The notes: generated by a model from the sequence alone, not told the origin. Numbered from the stretch's first letter, positions 36,812 through 46,227 are shown. The stretch: 64,000 nt of DNA from an uncultured Aquimarina sp. (GCA_947493035.1 CANLOW010000003.1:248001-312000), one strand, 5' to 3'. Numbers and translations: made by a program.

Positions 36812-37417
36812 TCAAAAACGTATCACTCCTGCCATACCAAATGCTTTTCCATCGTATGTGGGGGCAATCGTAAGGTTATCTGTTTTCTTAAACGGATACC
36901 AAGCAAATAGGTAGTCAAAATGATATACCAATTTTGTTATAGTAATACCAACTGCCGCCCCCATAAGTACGTCAGAAAACCAGTGTGCATCTTTTGATAT
37001 ACGTATATACGCTATCGCTATAGCAAAACCATAACCACTATAGGCCAATATGGGACTTGTATCTTTAAATTCTTCATACAATACAGTAGCAGTAGTAAAT
37101 GAGTAGGACGTATGTGCTGAAGGAAAAGCTGTATTACTTTGACCACTTGGGCGTCTCTTAGAAAAACTTTGCTTTAGCTCTGTGGTCAAAAGATCGTTAA
37201 GAAATAATGAGATTGTAGCGTTTTTTGTCTGGTCAAACCAATGGTTTTTGGATTTTATTCCTATGATATCTGCTGTATACATCTGTGCTAGAGGAATAAA
37301 GCGCATATAATCATCTATAATTGTGTTATATCCTTGAGCAGTTCTATCTCTAACACCAATTTGCACACGGTTTTCAAAATCAGAATTTGTAATGAGAAGC
37401 GCTGACCTAGCTAACAC
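36812..37417 (-). CDS. PAP2 phosphatase, probably lacking its N-terminus
   Basis: A 201-residue member of the PAP2 (acid phosphatase/lipid phosphatase) family with all three motifs: KQSFSKRRPSG (KxxxxxxRP-like), FPSAHTSYSF (PSxH) and RISKDAHWFSDVLMG (SRxxxxxHxxxD-like, Ser/Lys changed). The catalytic His residues are in PSAH and DAHW. The frame begins with GTG (MLARSALLI) without a signal peptide; flavobacterial homologs begin ~50 residues earlier with one, and a stop lies a few codons upstream in frame. It follows the TonB receptor after 31 bases. Function would be dephosphorylation of a lipid or pyrophosphate in the envelope, if it is still exported. Confidence 0.75.
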   Translation of the reverse strand: MLARSALLITNSDFENRVQIGVRDRTAQGYNTIIDDYMRFIPLAQMYTADIIGIKSKNHWFDQTKNATISLFLNDLLTTELKQSFSKRRPSGQSNTAFPSAHTSYSFTTATVLYEEFKDTSPILAYSGYGFAIAIAYIRISKDAHWFSDVLMGAAVGITITKLVYHFDYLFAWYPFKKTDNLTIAPTYDGKAFGMAGVIRF

Positions 37418-37448
37418 AGAGGGAACAATAACTTACTTCAAAAGACAC

Positions 37449-39863
37449 CTAAAATTTATACTTATACCCGTATCGGATCACTTGTGTTTCATAATAGTCA
37501 TTTGAGGTGTAATTAAAAGTTTCTCCATTCACTTCTTTTTTAATAACCAATGTATTAAACAAGTCTGTAGCATTCAGAAATAACTCCCCCCTATTTTTCT
37601 GAATAGATTTTTTAATTCCAAAATCAATTGAAAAGCGTGATTTGATTTCTCCTTGTGGTATAATATCTGGTGCTAGGTATATCGAGGTAATTTGTAAATC
37701 AACATTTTTGGGCAAACTGGCAGATATATTCAATTTTATATTACCAGAATATACGGTTTGCTCTTCTGCTGAAAATATATTTTCAATAGGATACTTATTA
37801 ACTACTGAAAACGCATCAATTTTGTTATAATAACCATTCAGATTTAAGTTTGCAGACCACACCTCTGATATTTCTTTATTGATAACCATTTCTAAACCTG
37901 TATTGAAACTTTTACCTGCATTTTGAGAAGTGTTATATATCAAATTTGAATCCCCTAATGTAGTTGCTATACGTGTAATTGTGCCATCTGAAATTCTGTG
38001 GTATAAAGCTGTATATAAATAGCCCTTCTCCCATTGATTTTTATAGCCTAATTCAAATGAATTTGTAAATTGTGGGTTTAGCTCTGGATTACCTACTTTT
38101 ATAATTTCAGCGTCATCATATTTTGGGAAAATACGAATATCCACCTCATCGGGTCTATCTACCCTTCTATTATAAAAGGCAGATATTTTATCTCTATTAT
38201 TAATCTTATAAGTAATTCTTGCGTTTGGAAATGGTTGGAAGTAGTTATAACCATCACTTTGGTAAGTATTATGATTAGGGTCTACATCATATTGCAGATC
38301 TACATACTCTACTCTTAAACCTAATTCTGCTTCAAGTCTTTCGGTTTCATAAGTATAATTGGAATATACAGCAGGAATTATTTCTTTATAGGTCGCTTGA
38401 CCATCCGCACCTGTGTCTAATACCGAATTTTCGTCAGATGGATTGAACTGCATATCCGTTGGAATAATTCTATTACGAAATTTTAACCCTGTCTCTAAAA
38501 GACCGTGTTTTAAAGGTTTTGCGTAATCAAATGTAACATCAACTACCTTTTGATCTGCTATTAAGAAAAAGGACTCTTGAGTTGTAAAAGAGGGTGTTGT
38601 ATTTGTAAAAAAATATTTTTCATCTTCTCTGTCAAATGCATAGTTAAAAGAAGCAGTGAGTTTATGACCTGGCTGTGAAAATTTGTGTTCGAAATTTACC
38701 GAAAACATCGCAGCAGTTAGAACTTCGTCTTCCAAAAACTGCCACAACCTTAATTGTTCAGTAGTTTGTTCGTTATAAAAAGGCTGGTCTCCATAATCCA
38801 TGATGCTTTCTTGACTGAATAGTCCAGAAACCGTTAGTGTGTTAGTATCATTTAAGAACCAATCTACACCTGCCTTCGAAGTGAAAAAATTAGTGTTTCT
38901 ATTTCTCTTTAGTTGTTGATTAATAACTTCTCCATCGTCATAAACACGGGTAACAAATTCGTTTTTGTTTAAAGTCTCTGTGTAAAGATTATCTGCTTGA
39001 AAGAATAAATTTATCTTTTCTTTTCTGTAATTAAGACTTACCGACGGGTTAACCTTTGGCGTAAAAGTATACTGTGGTCTTATTCCGGGTAAATTTTCTT
39101 TTCGTTCCCACAACGCTCCTAAACCTCCAGTAATACCTATAGTACCATTAAACCCCTCCTGTTTCTCTTTTTTCAAAATTATATTAATAATACCAGCATT
39201 ACCGTTAGCATCATATTTTGCCGACGGATTATTAATTATTTCGATTTTTTCTATTGCAGATGCAGGAATATTATCCAAACCATTTTGATTACCAAATCCT
39301 GTTATTGCAGATTGCTTTCCATCAATAAGTATGAGAACCTTATTACTACCTCTTAATTGCACTTCGCCTTCTTGGGTGGTAATACCTGGTAGGTTTTTTA
39401 AAGATTGTAGAATTGTACCACCGCTTTGAGAAATATTAGCACTAACAGCATATGTTTTTTTATCCATTTTACTACTAACAGCATCTTTTTTAGCTACGAT
39501 TACAACGTCTTCCAACTGTGAAGCATCCTCTATGAGCTGTAAGGTACCTAAATCAAGGAATTGTGAGTTTGCTCCAATGAATATGGTATCATTATAGGTC
39601 ATAAAACCAACAAACGACACCTCAATAATGTAATTATTTGAACTAATATTTTCTATTTGAAATTGTCCATTTTCATCAGTTATTACACCTGAGACAAAAT
39701 CTTTATTATCGTTATTATTTTTAAGAACAACATTAACGTAGGCTAACGGCACTTTTAAATCTGCGTCTATTACCTTACCTGATAAGGTTACTTTATTTGT
39801 TTGACCCCAAGAACATAGAGTAAATAGGGCAATTATTAAATTAATACTACTATTTTTTTTCAT
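37449..39863 (-). CDS. TonB-dependent receptor, outer membrane beta-barrel family
   Basis: An 804-residue outer membrane protein. Signal peptide 1-20; carboxypeptidase regulatory-like domain about 24-105 (VPLAYVNVVLKN, GQFQIENISSNNYIIEVSFV); plug about 120-230 (LKNLPGITTQEGEVQLRGSN, KVLILIDGKQSAITGFGNQN); then a barrel of the outer-membrane beta-barrel subgroup, ending in the typical aromatic YGYKYKF. The ligand is unknown. An IS982 insertion sits 40 bases upstream of its start, which may have replaced or cut its promoter. It is followed by the PAP2 gene. Confidence 0.9.
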   Translation of the reverse strand: MKKNSSINLIIALFTLCSWGQTNKVTLSGKVIDADLKVPLAYVNVVLKNNNDNKDFVSGVITDENGQFQIENISSNNYIIEVSFVGFMTYNDTIFIGANSQFLDLGTLQLIEDASQLEDVVIVAKKDAVSSKMDKKTYAVSANISQSGGTILQSLKNLPGITTQEGEVQLRGSNKVLILIDGKQSAITGFGNQNGLDNIPASAIEKIEIINNPSAKYDANGNAGIINIILKKEKQEGFNGTIGITGGLGALWERKENLPGIRPQYTFTPKVNPSVSLNYRKEKINLFFQADNLYTETLNKNEFVTRVYDDGEVINQQLKRNRNTNFFTSKAGVDWFLNDTNTLTVSGLFSQESIMDYGDQPFYNEQTTEQLRLWQFLEDEVLTAAMFSVNFEHKFSQPGHKLTASFNYAFDREDEKYFFTNTTPSFTTQESFFLIADQKVVDVTFDYAKPLKHGLLETGLKFRNRIIPTDMQFNPSDENSVLDTGADGQATYKEIIPAVYSNYTYETERLEAELGLRVEYVDLQYDVDPNHNTYQSDGYNYFQPFPNARITYKINNRDKISAFYNRRVDRPDEVDIRIFPKYDDAEIIKVGNPELNPQFTNSFELGYKNQWEKGYLYTALYHRISDGTITRIATTLGDSNLIYNTSQNAGKSFNTGLEMVINKEISEVWSANLNLNGYYNKIDAFSVVNKYPIENIFSAEEQTVYSGNIKLNISASLPKNVDLQITSIYLAPDIIPQGEIKSRFSIDFGIKKSIQKNRGELFLNATDLFNTLVIKKEVNGETFNYTSNDYYETQVIRYGYKYKF

Positions 39864-39903
39864 TTTTTTTCTTTTCTAAATAATTTACTTTAACTACCTA
39901 CAA

Positions 39904-40911
39904 ACCTGAGTTCGATTAAAAAATAGCGAGCTGACTAGTATGTTCAGTTTTGAATTTTAAGGATGGTTTTTTAGGTAAGAAACTATATGCGATAAGCCCT
40001 GATATCATATTTGTAATGAAATTCTCGAAGCTTCTATGTCTAGAATGTTCGACCTGACAAATATTTTTTAACTCATCGTTAACCGTTTCAATCAATGATC
40101 TTTTTCTTAAAAGAATCTTATCATTTATACTCATTAAAGAGTTTTTCATGTTACTTCTAATGTGTGTAAATAGCTGAATCCCATCAATAAATAGGTTTTT
40201 CATAAGCTCTTGACCTACATATCCCTTATCTCCAAACAGTTTGCCAAATATTTTTTGAATGAAGTTTTGATTTTTTAAAGGATCTCGATCATCAGTATTG
40301 GCTTGAGAAATAGTAAAGTTTAGAATTTCTCCTTTGTCATTGATAATAATATGAAGCTTAAATCCATAAAACCATCCCATTGAAGACCTTCCGGTGGTTG
40401 CAATTCCCTTAAAGACTTTATTACGTTTGATTCTCTTATTTTTACAAACACGTATTGGTGTTGAATCTATAAACGAGATACCTGTACAATCACCTAGAGC
40501 GTATGTTTTTAAAAACAATGTCATCGCCATTACTGATTGTTGCATTAACTCTGTAAACCGATTATAGGATACAGTTTGTGGAAATTCAGTATTCATATGC
40601 TTTTGTACATAAAAAATGTAAAAATGCTTGAATGTCCTAAAACCACTAAGATGAAAAATTACTGAAATCGTAATAACTTCACTCATACTCATTTTGGAAG
40701 GGCGTTTTGCTTTGTTTCCAAGGAGTTGAGCATCAACAATTTCTGAATATTCAAGACAAAATTCATCGATTAAACAGAAAATATCTGTAATTTTAGACTG
40801 ATCGATCATAAGTAGATTTATTGGTTAATGATTAAAATTCAACACTTTAATTTACCAAAAATCTACTTTTTTTATACCATAAAATCAGCTAAATATTAAT
40901 CGAACTCAGGT
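39904..40911 (-). mobile_element. IS982-family insertion sequence, complete
   Basis: 1008 bp with perfect 16-bp terminal inverted repeats (39904-39919 acctgagttcgattaa; 40896-40911 its reverse complement). It is flanked by a 5-bp direct repeat TACAA (39899-39903 and 40912-40916), read as the target-site duplication. One intact transposase gene fills it, and its stop codon lies inside the left terminal repeat. Intact ends, intact transposase and intact duplication indicate recent transposition. Confidence 0.9.
39916..40809 (-). CDS. IS982-family transposase
   Basis: A 297-residue DDE transposase. An N-terminal helical region (KMSMSEVITISVIFHLSGFR, SYNRFTELM) is followed by the catalytic core: SFIDSTPIRVC (first Asp), LFGDKGYVGQEL (second Asp), and RSLIETVNDELKNICQVEHS (Glu). 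This order and spacing are those of IS982. Full length and undamaged; its stop codon is within the left inverted repeat. It is oriented with the TonB-receptor gene downstream, so outward transcription could reach that gene. Confidence 0.95.
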   Translation of the reverse strand: MIDQSKITDIFCLIDEFCLEYSEIVDAQLLGNKAKRPSKMSMSEVITISVIFHLSGFRTFKHFYIFYVQKHMNTEFPQTVSYNRFTELMQQSVMAMTLFLKTYALGDCTGISFIDSTPIRVCKNKRIKRNKVFKGIATTGRSSMGWFYGFKLHIIINDKGEILNFTISQANTDDRDPLKNQNFIQKIFGKLFGDKGYVGQELMKNLFIDGIQLFTHIRSNMKNSLMSINDKILLRKRSLIETVNDELKNICQVEHSRHRSFENFITNMISGLIAYSFLPKKPSLKFKTEHTSQLAIF

Positions 40912-41049
40912 TACAACTTTCTCTTATGCTATCGCAAAAGAAGGTGAAAGAATAGTATAAATAAAGTAATATTACTTGTAAGCAAACATGTTTTTATTTA
41001 ATAATTCAAAAGTGCAATATGTTTCTAAAGAAAATTTAAAGATTTTGAT

Positions 41050-42312
41050 TTATTCATTAAAGTCTATTTGGAAACTATGGAGTTGTTCGCTTTCGAGAAA
41101 ACGATAAGAAGGTGTAAAACTGTAATACTTACAAATTTTGTTCACTATAGAAAGACCCAGCCCTGTTGCCTTTTTAGTTGCTCCCTCTTTGTAAAAACGT
41201 TCAAATATCTTTTCTGGGTTATCTATTAACGTAGCTCCAATATTGGATACCCGAAACATCAAAGTGTTTGCTTTTATATGAATTTCACTTTCGGGCTGAC
41301 TGTATTTAATAGCGTTTCCGAGTAAATTATTGAATAGAACCTCGGCTAGATAAGGGTCCATTTTTACGTGAGCATCTTCAGTTACCTCGATTTGAAATGT
41401 GTTTTTAGATATCCCCTGAAAGTCTTTCACTCGCCCACTTATAAACTGATTTAAGTTTATGGCTTTGGGATTTGCAAATTGGTCGTTATCAATTTTCGCA
41501 AGTAATATGAGGCGTTGATTAAGTTGTGTTAAACGTTTTATATCTTCCTGTATCGAGCTTAATTCTTCATATTGCTTATCAGAAATATCATTTTCATTAA
41601 TGATGTTTTCAATCTTGGCTTGTATTATTGCAAGTGGTGTTTGCGCCTCATGCGATACATCTTCCGTAAATTGTTTTAAGTTATTATAGTCACTTCTAAT
41701 TTTTGTTACAAGCTCGTTTAGTCCATTATTAAGGTCATTAAACTCTTGTATTTTTGAAAGTTCAAAAACTATAGGCTCTTTGGTGTCAAATGAAAAGTTT
41801 TTCAACTTGTTAAGGCTACTAAAAAAAGGGTACCACAATTTTTCATTTCTAGACTTATTTATAAAAAATAGAATTAGGAATGCTATTGCCAAAATGGATA
41901 AAAATGAAATGGCAATACCCATAAAAATATCTTCAGACTCAACAACTAAAACTCGGACTTTAATCTCATAAACTCCGTTTACAGTCTTGGTAGATTTAGA
42001 TAATTCCCTAAACAATTCGACTTCGTCCTGCCTGGGGTCATATATCATAGTATCCCTAACTTGAGTAGGACGTATATCCGTTATTTGCTTAATGGATAGA
42101 ATGGGTTGAATAGTTTTAGGCGCTTTGCCCTGTTCAATATTTTGCTCAATAAAAGCTACCTGTGAATAAAGTTCTTCTTCAATCGCGTTATCAAGGAGAT
42201 TTTTGGTGTAAATAAATAAAGCTGCAGCTGTAAGCAATAGCAAAGCCGAACTCATTAAAAGAAAATTTATAGATGCACTACGTAGTAACCTTTTTGTTAT
42301 TTTTCGTGCCAT
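41050..42312 (-). CDS. Sensor histidine kinase of a two-component system
   Basis: A 420-residue kinase. Membrane segments at about 14-36 and 137-158 enclose a periplasmic sensor of roughly 100 residues. A dimerisation/phosphoacceptor helix has the H box EDVSHEAQTPLAI (His about 228), and an HATPase domain has the N box FNNLLGNAIKYS and a G box TGLGLSIVNKICKYY. The DHp segment lies directly behind a weak HAMP-like linker. It starts one base after the response-regulator stop. Given the adjacent efflux operon, copper or zinc sensing in the periplasm (CusS-like) is likely. Confidence 0.9.
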   Translation of the reverse strand: MARKITKRLLRSASINFLLMSSALLLLTAAALFIYTKNLLDNAIEEELYSQVAFIEQNIEQGKAPKTIQPILSIKQITDIRPTQVRDTMIYDPRQDEVELFRELSKSTKTVNGVYEIKVRVLVVESEDIFMGIAISFLSILAIAFLILFFINKSRNEKLWYPFFSSLNKLKNFSFDTKEPIVFELSKIQEFNDLNNGLNELVTKIRSDYNNLKQFTEDVSHEAQTPLAIIQAKIENIINENDISDKQYEELSSIQEDIKRLTQLNQRLILLAKIDNDQFANPKAINLNQFISGRVKDFQGISKNTFQIEVTEDAHVKMDPYLAEVLFNNLLGNAIKYSQPESEIHIKANTLMFRVSNIGATLIDNPEKIFERFYKEGATKKATGLGLSIVNKICKYYSFTPSYRFLESEQLHSFQIDFNE

Positions 42313-42987
42313 CTACTCTGCTATAAATTTATAACCACTTCCGTAAGCTGTTTTAATATATCTTGCCCCTGCCCCTTTAAGTTTCTTTCGGAGGTTGTTG
42401 ATATGCACGTATATAAAATCAAAATTATCTAGCAAGTCGCTATTATCTCCCCAAAGGTGTTCGGCAATTATCCCTTTGGAAAGTACCCGTCCTTGATTTG
42501 AGATAAAAAACAAAAGCAAGTCATATTCTTTCCGAGTAAGTGTGATAGCTTTATCTTCAACATAAACAGTTCTGGAACTTGTATTTACTCGTATTTCATG
42601 AAATTCTATAGTGTCACTACCACCAAACTTACCACGCCTCAACACAGCTTTTATACGAGAGTTAAGCTCTGCAAGGTGAAAGGGTTTTGTAATATAGTCA
42701 TCTGCACCCAAGTCAAGACCTTCTAACTTATCTTCTAACGAACTGTTTGCTGATATAATAACTACACCTACTTTCTTTTGCTCCTTTTTTATTATTCTCA
42801 ATATCTCAAGACCACTTCCTGTATCTAAATTAACATCTAGTACAATGATGTCATAGTCGTAAAGTGCTATTTTTTGTTGCGCCTCGTAAAAGTCTGAAGC
42901 GACCTCACATACATTACCATCTCTATCCAAATAGGTTTGGATAGAGCTTTGTAATGCTTTTTCATCTTCAGCAATAAGTATTTTCAT
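42313..42987 (-). CDS. OmpR-family response regulator
   Basis: A 224-residue regulator. The receiver domain has acidic residues AEDEKA, the phosphorylated Asp in IIVLDVNLDTGSG (about residue 53), a switch Ser in VVIISANSS and the conserved Lys in DDYITKPFH. A winged-helix DNA-binding domain (LTRKEYDLLLFFISNQGRVL, DFIYVHINNLRKKL, IKTAYGSGYKF) follows. It is cotranscribed with the sensor kinase and likely controls the efflux operon upstream on the same strand. Confidence 0.94.
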   Translation of the reverse strand: MKILIAEDEKALQSSIQTYLDRDGNVCEVASDFYEAQQKIALYDYDIIVLDVNLDTGSGLEILRIIKKEQKKVGVVIISANSSLEDKLEGLDLGADDYITKPFHLAELNSRIKAVLRRGKFGGSDTIEFHEIRVNTSSRTVYVEDKAITLTRKEYDLLLFFISNQGRVLSKGIIAEHLWGDNSDLLDNFDFIYVHINNLRKKLKGAGARYIKTAYGSGYKFIAE

Positions 42988-43044
42988 TTATACAAAGTTA
43001 ATTGAATAAATATAGTTGTAGATTCTAAAGATAATTTAAAGATT

Positions 43045-43200
43045 TTAAATGTGACAAAATATCAATCCTATTTCATTTTTTGTAACCGTTCCTGTTTTGT
43101 CCTTTGTTAAAGTATTTATATTGGTCATTACATCTAAAAATGAATCACCTTTGAATAATATTCCATGTTTTGAAACTGCTCCCAATCCACCGATTTTATA
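43045..43200 (-). pseudogene. Stump of a heavy-metal P-type ATPase
   Basis: A 51-codon in-frame stretch without a start reads IGGLGAVSKHGILFKGDSFL and then TLTKDKTGTVTKNE, containing the DKTGT phosphorylation motif of P1B-type ATPases, before a stop at 43045-43047. The GILFKG-to-DKTGT spacing is that of Cu/Zn exporters. The flanking ATPase domains are absent on both sides, so only a central scrap of the gene survives. Confidence 0.7.
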
Positions 43201-43229
43201 AAAAAGAGCCTACATAAATAGACTCTTTC
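43199..43229 (-). terminator. Terminator of the efflux operon
   Basis: On the minus strand a stem aaagag/ctcttt (43223-43228 and 43203-43208) with a 14-base loop, followed by TTTTT, 10 bases after the stop of the HMA lipoprotein gene. Confidence 0.6.
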
Positions 43230-43238
43230 ATTATTGAC

Positions 43239-43679
43239 TTAATGGTCGTGATTTGAATGGTCATCGCTTTTTGTTTCACCTGATTGATTCATTGCCATTT
43301 CGTGGTCGTATTTACAACACCCTGGTAAACCATTATATGCTTCTTCATCGCCAGCCACTTTTTCGGTATCGTAACCTGAAGCTGCAATTGCTTTGTGAAT
43401 TGCCATTGCATCGGTTTTGGTATCATCAAAAGAAACATCTATTTTCTTTTTATCGACATCCCAATTGGCACTTGCAACACCTTCAACACCGTTAGCTGCC
43501 TTTTCGATAGTGCTTTTACACATACCGCAATTACCTCTTACTCCAAAAGACAGGTCTGTCATAGCCATATCTTTAGCTATTTCAGTTTTGGTTGCTCCAT
43601 TTTCTTTTTTGTTTTGGCTATTACAGCTTGTTAAATACATTACTGCTATTACTGTTGCACTTAAAATTACTTTTTTCAT
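43239..43679 (-). CDS. HMA-domain lipoprotein (metal chaperone-like)
   Basis: A 146-residue protein. Lipoprotein signal with lipobox LTSC (Cys about 19), then a heavy-metal-associated domain at about 40-105 with the metal-binding GNCGMCKSTIE (CxxC) and IAASGYDTEKV. After it come a second Cys pair, GLPGCCKYDHEMAM, and a His-rich tail SDDHSNHDH. It would bind Cu(I) or a similar soft metal in the periplasm and hand it to the efflux complex. Last gene of the efflux operon. Confidence 0.88.
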   Translation of the reverse strand: MKKVILSATVIAVMYLTSCNSQNKKENGATKTEIAKDMAMTDLSFGVRGNCGMCKSTIEKAANGVEGVASANWDVDKKKIDVSFDDTKTDAMAIHKAIAASGYDTEKVAGDEEAYNGLPGCCKYDHEMAMNQSGETKSDDHSNHDH

Positions 43680-43715
43680 TTATTTAAAATTTAAATATTA
43701 ATAATTATTTTTGAT

Positions 43716-45488
43716 TTATTCTATTACTTGTTTTACTTCCCCACAGGTTAGCATTGCTTCACCAAAATATGGATTGGTTACTTTTTCTTCTTTGCTTAAC
43801 CAATAGGCACCTTTATTGTTATCTGCCATTGGGCAAAATTCTACATAGACTTTTTCATTAACTCCAAACAGTTGTACAGCATTGATTAGATGCGAGGATA
43901 AATACTTGAAATGGTCTCTTTGTGCTTTTATATCGGACGCTTTAGAAATAGAAGTTGTAGAAGATTTAATTTCCTTTTCTAATGACATCCATTGGTTATG
44001 TGCCTTATTATCTGATAACAATTTCATATTTACTTTGGTTAAATTGTTTAGTAAAGTAGATGCGCTTGTTGAAGTACTTTTTGAATCTTCTTTTACTAAA
44101 GCATCTTTTAAATTGATATACTCATTGTAAACACTATTTAACTGTTGTAGAAATTTCTCTGATACTTCCAAACGTTCATTCGTATTGGTGTGGTCGGTTT
44201 CTCTTTTGGATGAATTGTTATCCATACCTAAATGACCCTCGTGACCAGTCATTACTTTACCACCATCTTTATTCATCATTGATTTCTTGCCCTGTAATTG
44301 TGCTGCTGCATCAACCGTAAAGGTTCCATTAGTTACTATTTTATTTCCAGCAAACAAGCCTTCTAAAACTTCATATTTATTACCAATTTGATTACCCAAT
44401 GTAACTTCGCGCATTTCAAAAACTGGTTGGTCTGGATTTGTTTTTAAATACACCACAGAACGCTCACCTGTCCATAACACAGCAGATGATGGGATAGATA
44501 AGGATTCTTTATTTTCATTCTTAACACCTTCAATATTTGCGGTTACAAACATTCCTGGTTTAAATACATCATCCTTGTTGTTTAGAACCACACGCAAGGT
44601 TACTGTTCTTGTTTTTGTGTTTAATACCGGGTCTATAAAATCCACTTTACCTTTAAATTCTTTATTAGAATAGGCATTGGTTGTAATCATTACTTCCTGT
44701 CCTTTTTTGAATAGGTTAATTTGATTTTCATATACATCAAAGTTTGCCCAAACTGAATTTAAATTTGCAACCTTCAATAAAGGTTGACCTTGTTTAATGT
44801 AATCACCTTGTTCAACTAACTTTTTCGTTACTGTTCCAGACACTGTTGCATATACAGGAAAATTTTCTTTTATTTTTCCTGTTTCTTCAATCTGATTGAT
44901 TTGATTTTCAGAGAGCTTCCATAATTTGAGTTTATTACGGACTGCTTTGTATAAAGCAGGTTGTGGTTCTTTTAAAGATGCTGCTGTAATTAATTCTTGT
45001 TGTGCTGCATAGAGTTCTGGCGAATAAATGGTTGCCAATAATTGACCTTTACGAACTTCTTCGCCTGTAAAACTCACATTCAAGCGTTCAATTCTTCCAG
45101 CGAAATAACTTACCTGTACTGCATTGGCTTCTTCGTTTTCAGCAATTTTACCAGATAGTTTTATGGTATTGCCTTCTACATTACCTTTACCAACAATAGT
45201 TGTTTGAATATTGGCTAAAGCCATAGCATTTTCGGTTAATTTAAATTGATCTGCTAATAAACCATCTGCACTACTTTCCGCAGGAATTAAATCCATACCA
45301 CAAATTGGGCAATCTCCTGCTTCTGGTTGCATAATTTGTGGATGCATAGAACACGTCCACATTTGATTGGTTGCTGCAACCGCATCGTGATTATGGTCTG
45401 TTTCCTTATTTGAGGTACCACCAAATAGTATCCATCCTAATAGCAGACACGCTACTAATATTCCGATATATATTATATACTTTTTCAT
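43716..45488 (-). CDS. Efflux RND periplasmic adaptor, CusB-like
   Basis: A 590-residue membrane-fusion protein. N-terminal membrane anchor 4-20. A heavy-metal-binding domain at about 46-72 contains WTCSMHPQIMQPEAGDCPIC (Cys/His/Met ligands). Barrel-sandwich and hairpin domains (SYFAGRIERLNVSFTGEEVR, KLVEQGDYIKQGQPLLKV) and a beta-barrel domain follow. A C-terminal DUF3347-like helical domain (about 455-590) ends in the CxMADNNKGAYW and MLTCGEV segments. It links the CusA-type pump to the TolC-type channel and may gate metal entry. Two bases separate it from the HMA-MauE gene upstream. Confidence 0.93.
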   Translation of the reverse strand: MKKYIIYIGILVACLLLGWILFGGTSNKETDHNHDAVAATNQMWTCSMHPQIMQPEAGDCPICGMDLIPAESSADGLLADQFKLTENAMALANIQTTIVGKGNVEGNTIKLSGKIAENEEANAVQVSYFAGRIERLNVSFTGEEVRKGQLLATIYSPELYAAQQELITAASLKEPQPALYKAVRNKLKLWKLSENQINQIEETGKIKENFPVYATVSGTVTKKLVEQGDYIKQGQPLLKVANLNSVWANFDVYENQINLFKKGQEVMITTNAYSNKEFKGKVDFIDPVLNTKTRTVTLRVVLNNKDDVFKPGMFVTANIEGVKNENKESLSIPSSAVLWTGERSVVYLKTNPDQPVFEMREVTLGNQIGNKYEVLEGLFAGNKIVTNGTFTVDAAAQLQGKKSMMNKDGGKVMTGHEGHLGMDNNSSKRETDHTNTNERLEVSEKFLQQLNSVYNEYINLKDALVKEDSKSTSTSASTLLNNLTKVNMKLLSDNKAHNQWMSLEKEIKSSTTSISKASDIKAQRDHFKYLSSHLINAVQLFGVNEKVYVEFCPMADNNKGAYWLSKEEKVTNPYFGEAMLTCGEVKQVIE

Positions 45489-45489
45489 T

Positions 45490-46227
45490 TTAAAAGATGT
45501 TTAATAACATTAATATTGCCATTACAATCATAATTGCATTCTCTATAAAAGTGGCTTCAGTCATAGGTAATTTTAAAGCTGTACCTAAACATGCACATCG
45601 TATTGACTTTTTATCCAAAAGTGTTTTTGTCACTCCGATGGTTGTAATCCCCAAAACAACAAGTGTTATTATTAAAGCAATGTCAATTTCAAATCGTATT
45701 AAAAACATCAGTCCTAATGCTATTTCAATAAATGGATAAACTTTCCCATAAAAAGGAACACGTTTAGCTAAAGGGTCGTACATACGGAAGGATTCAGGAA
45801 AACCTTTTAAATCTAACATCTTGAAAAAACTAAAAACTATGTAGAATAAGCCCATAAAGTCGAGCATAAACGCACTCCAACTCCAATTTTTATAATGTAA
45901 TAATATACTTGCTGTTGCTATATAAAAGATGATTAGCAATAGTGGTTTGAGTTGTTGTAATTTGCTTTTTTCTTCTTCAATTTCAAAAGTTGAAGATTGT
46001 GTAGAAGTAAAAACATTTTTTACCTCTTTTTGAGTTATGGTATATTTTGATGCTAAAGATTTTTGAAGTTCTACAATATCAATATGTTTATCCATAGTTA
46101 TTGATGCTTCTTGATTTTCAAGATTAACTTCGACATCGGAAACATCATCTATATCTCTTAAACTGTCTTCTACAGATGCTTTACAACTGCCACAGGTCAT
46201 TCCTGTAATTTTATATGTATGTTTCAT
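45490..46227 (-). CDS. HMA domain fused to MauE/DoxX-like membrane domain
   Basis: A 245-residue fusion. Residues 1-66 form a heavy-metal-associated domain with the GMTCGSCKASVED motif. From about 85, four membrane segments are of the MauE/DoxX type (LLLIIFYIATASILLHY, FYIVFSFFKMLDL, VYPFIEIALGLMFLI, ALIITLVVLGITTIGV), with a CACLG pair near 210 that resembles the redox Cys of MauE proteins. The combination suggests metal capture coupled to membrane-side transfer or thiol chemistry. It sits between the TolC and CusB genes in the efflux operon. Confidence 0.85.
   Translation of the reverse strand: MKHTYKITGMTCGSCKASVEDSLRDIDDVSDVEVNLENQEASITMDKHIDIVELQKSLASKYTITQKEVKNVFTSTQSSTFEIEEEKSKLQQLKPLLLIIFYIATASILLHYKNWSWSAFMLDFMGLFYIVFSFFKMLDLKGFPESFRMYDPLAKRVPFYGKVYPFIEIALGLMFLIRFEIDIALIITLVVLGITTIGVTKTLLDKKSIRCACLGTALKLPMTEATFIENAIMIVMAILMLLNIF

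Noticed and set aside
32379..39863. SusC/SusD polysaccharide-utilization pair
   Set aside because: Both TonB-dependent receptors lack a SusD partner and the first is tied to Fur and a Cys-rich protein, so a metal role is preferred.
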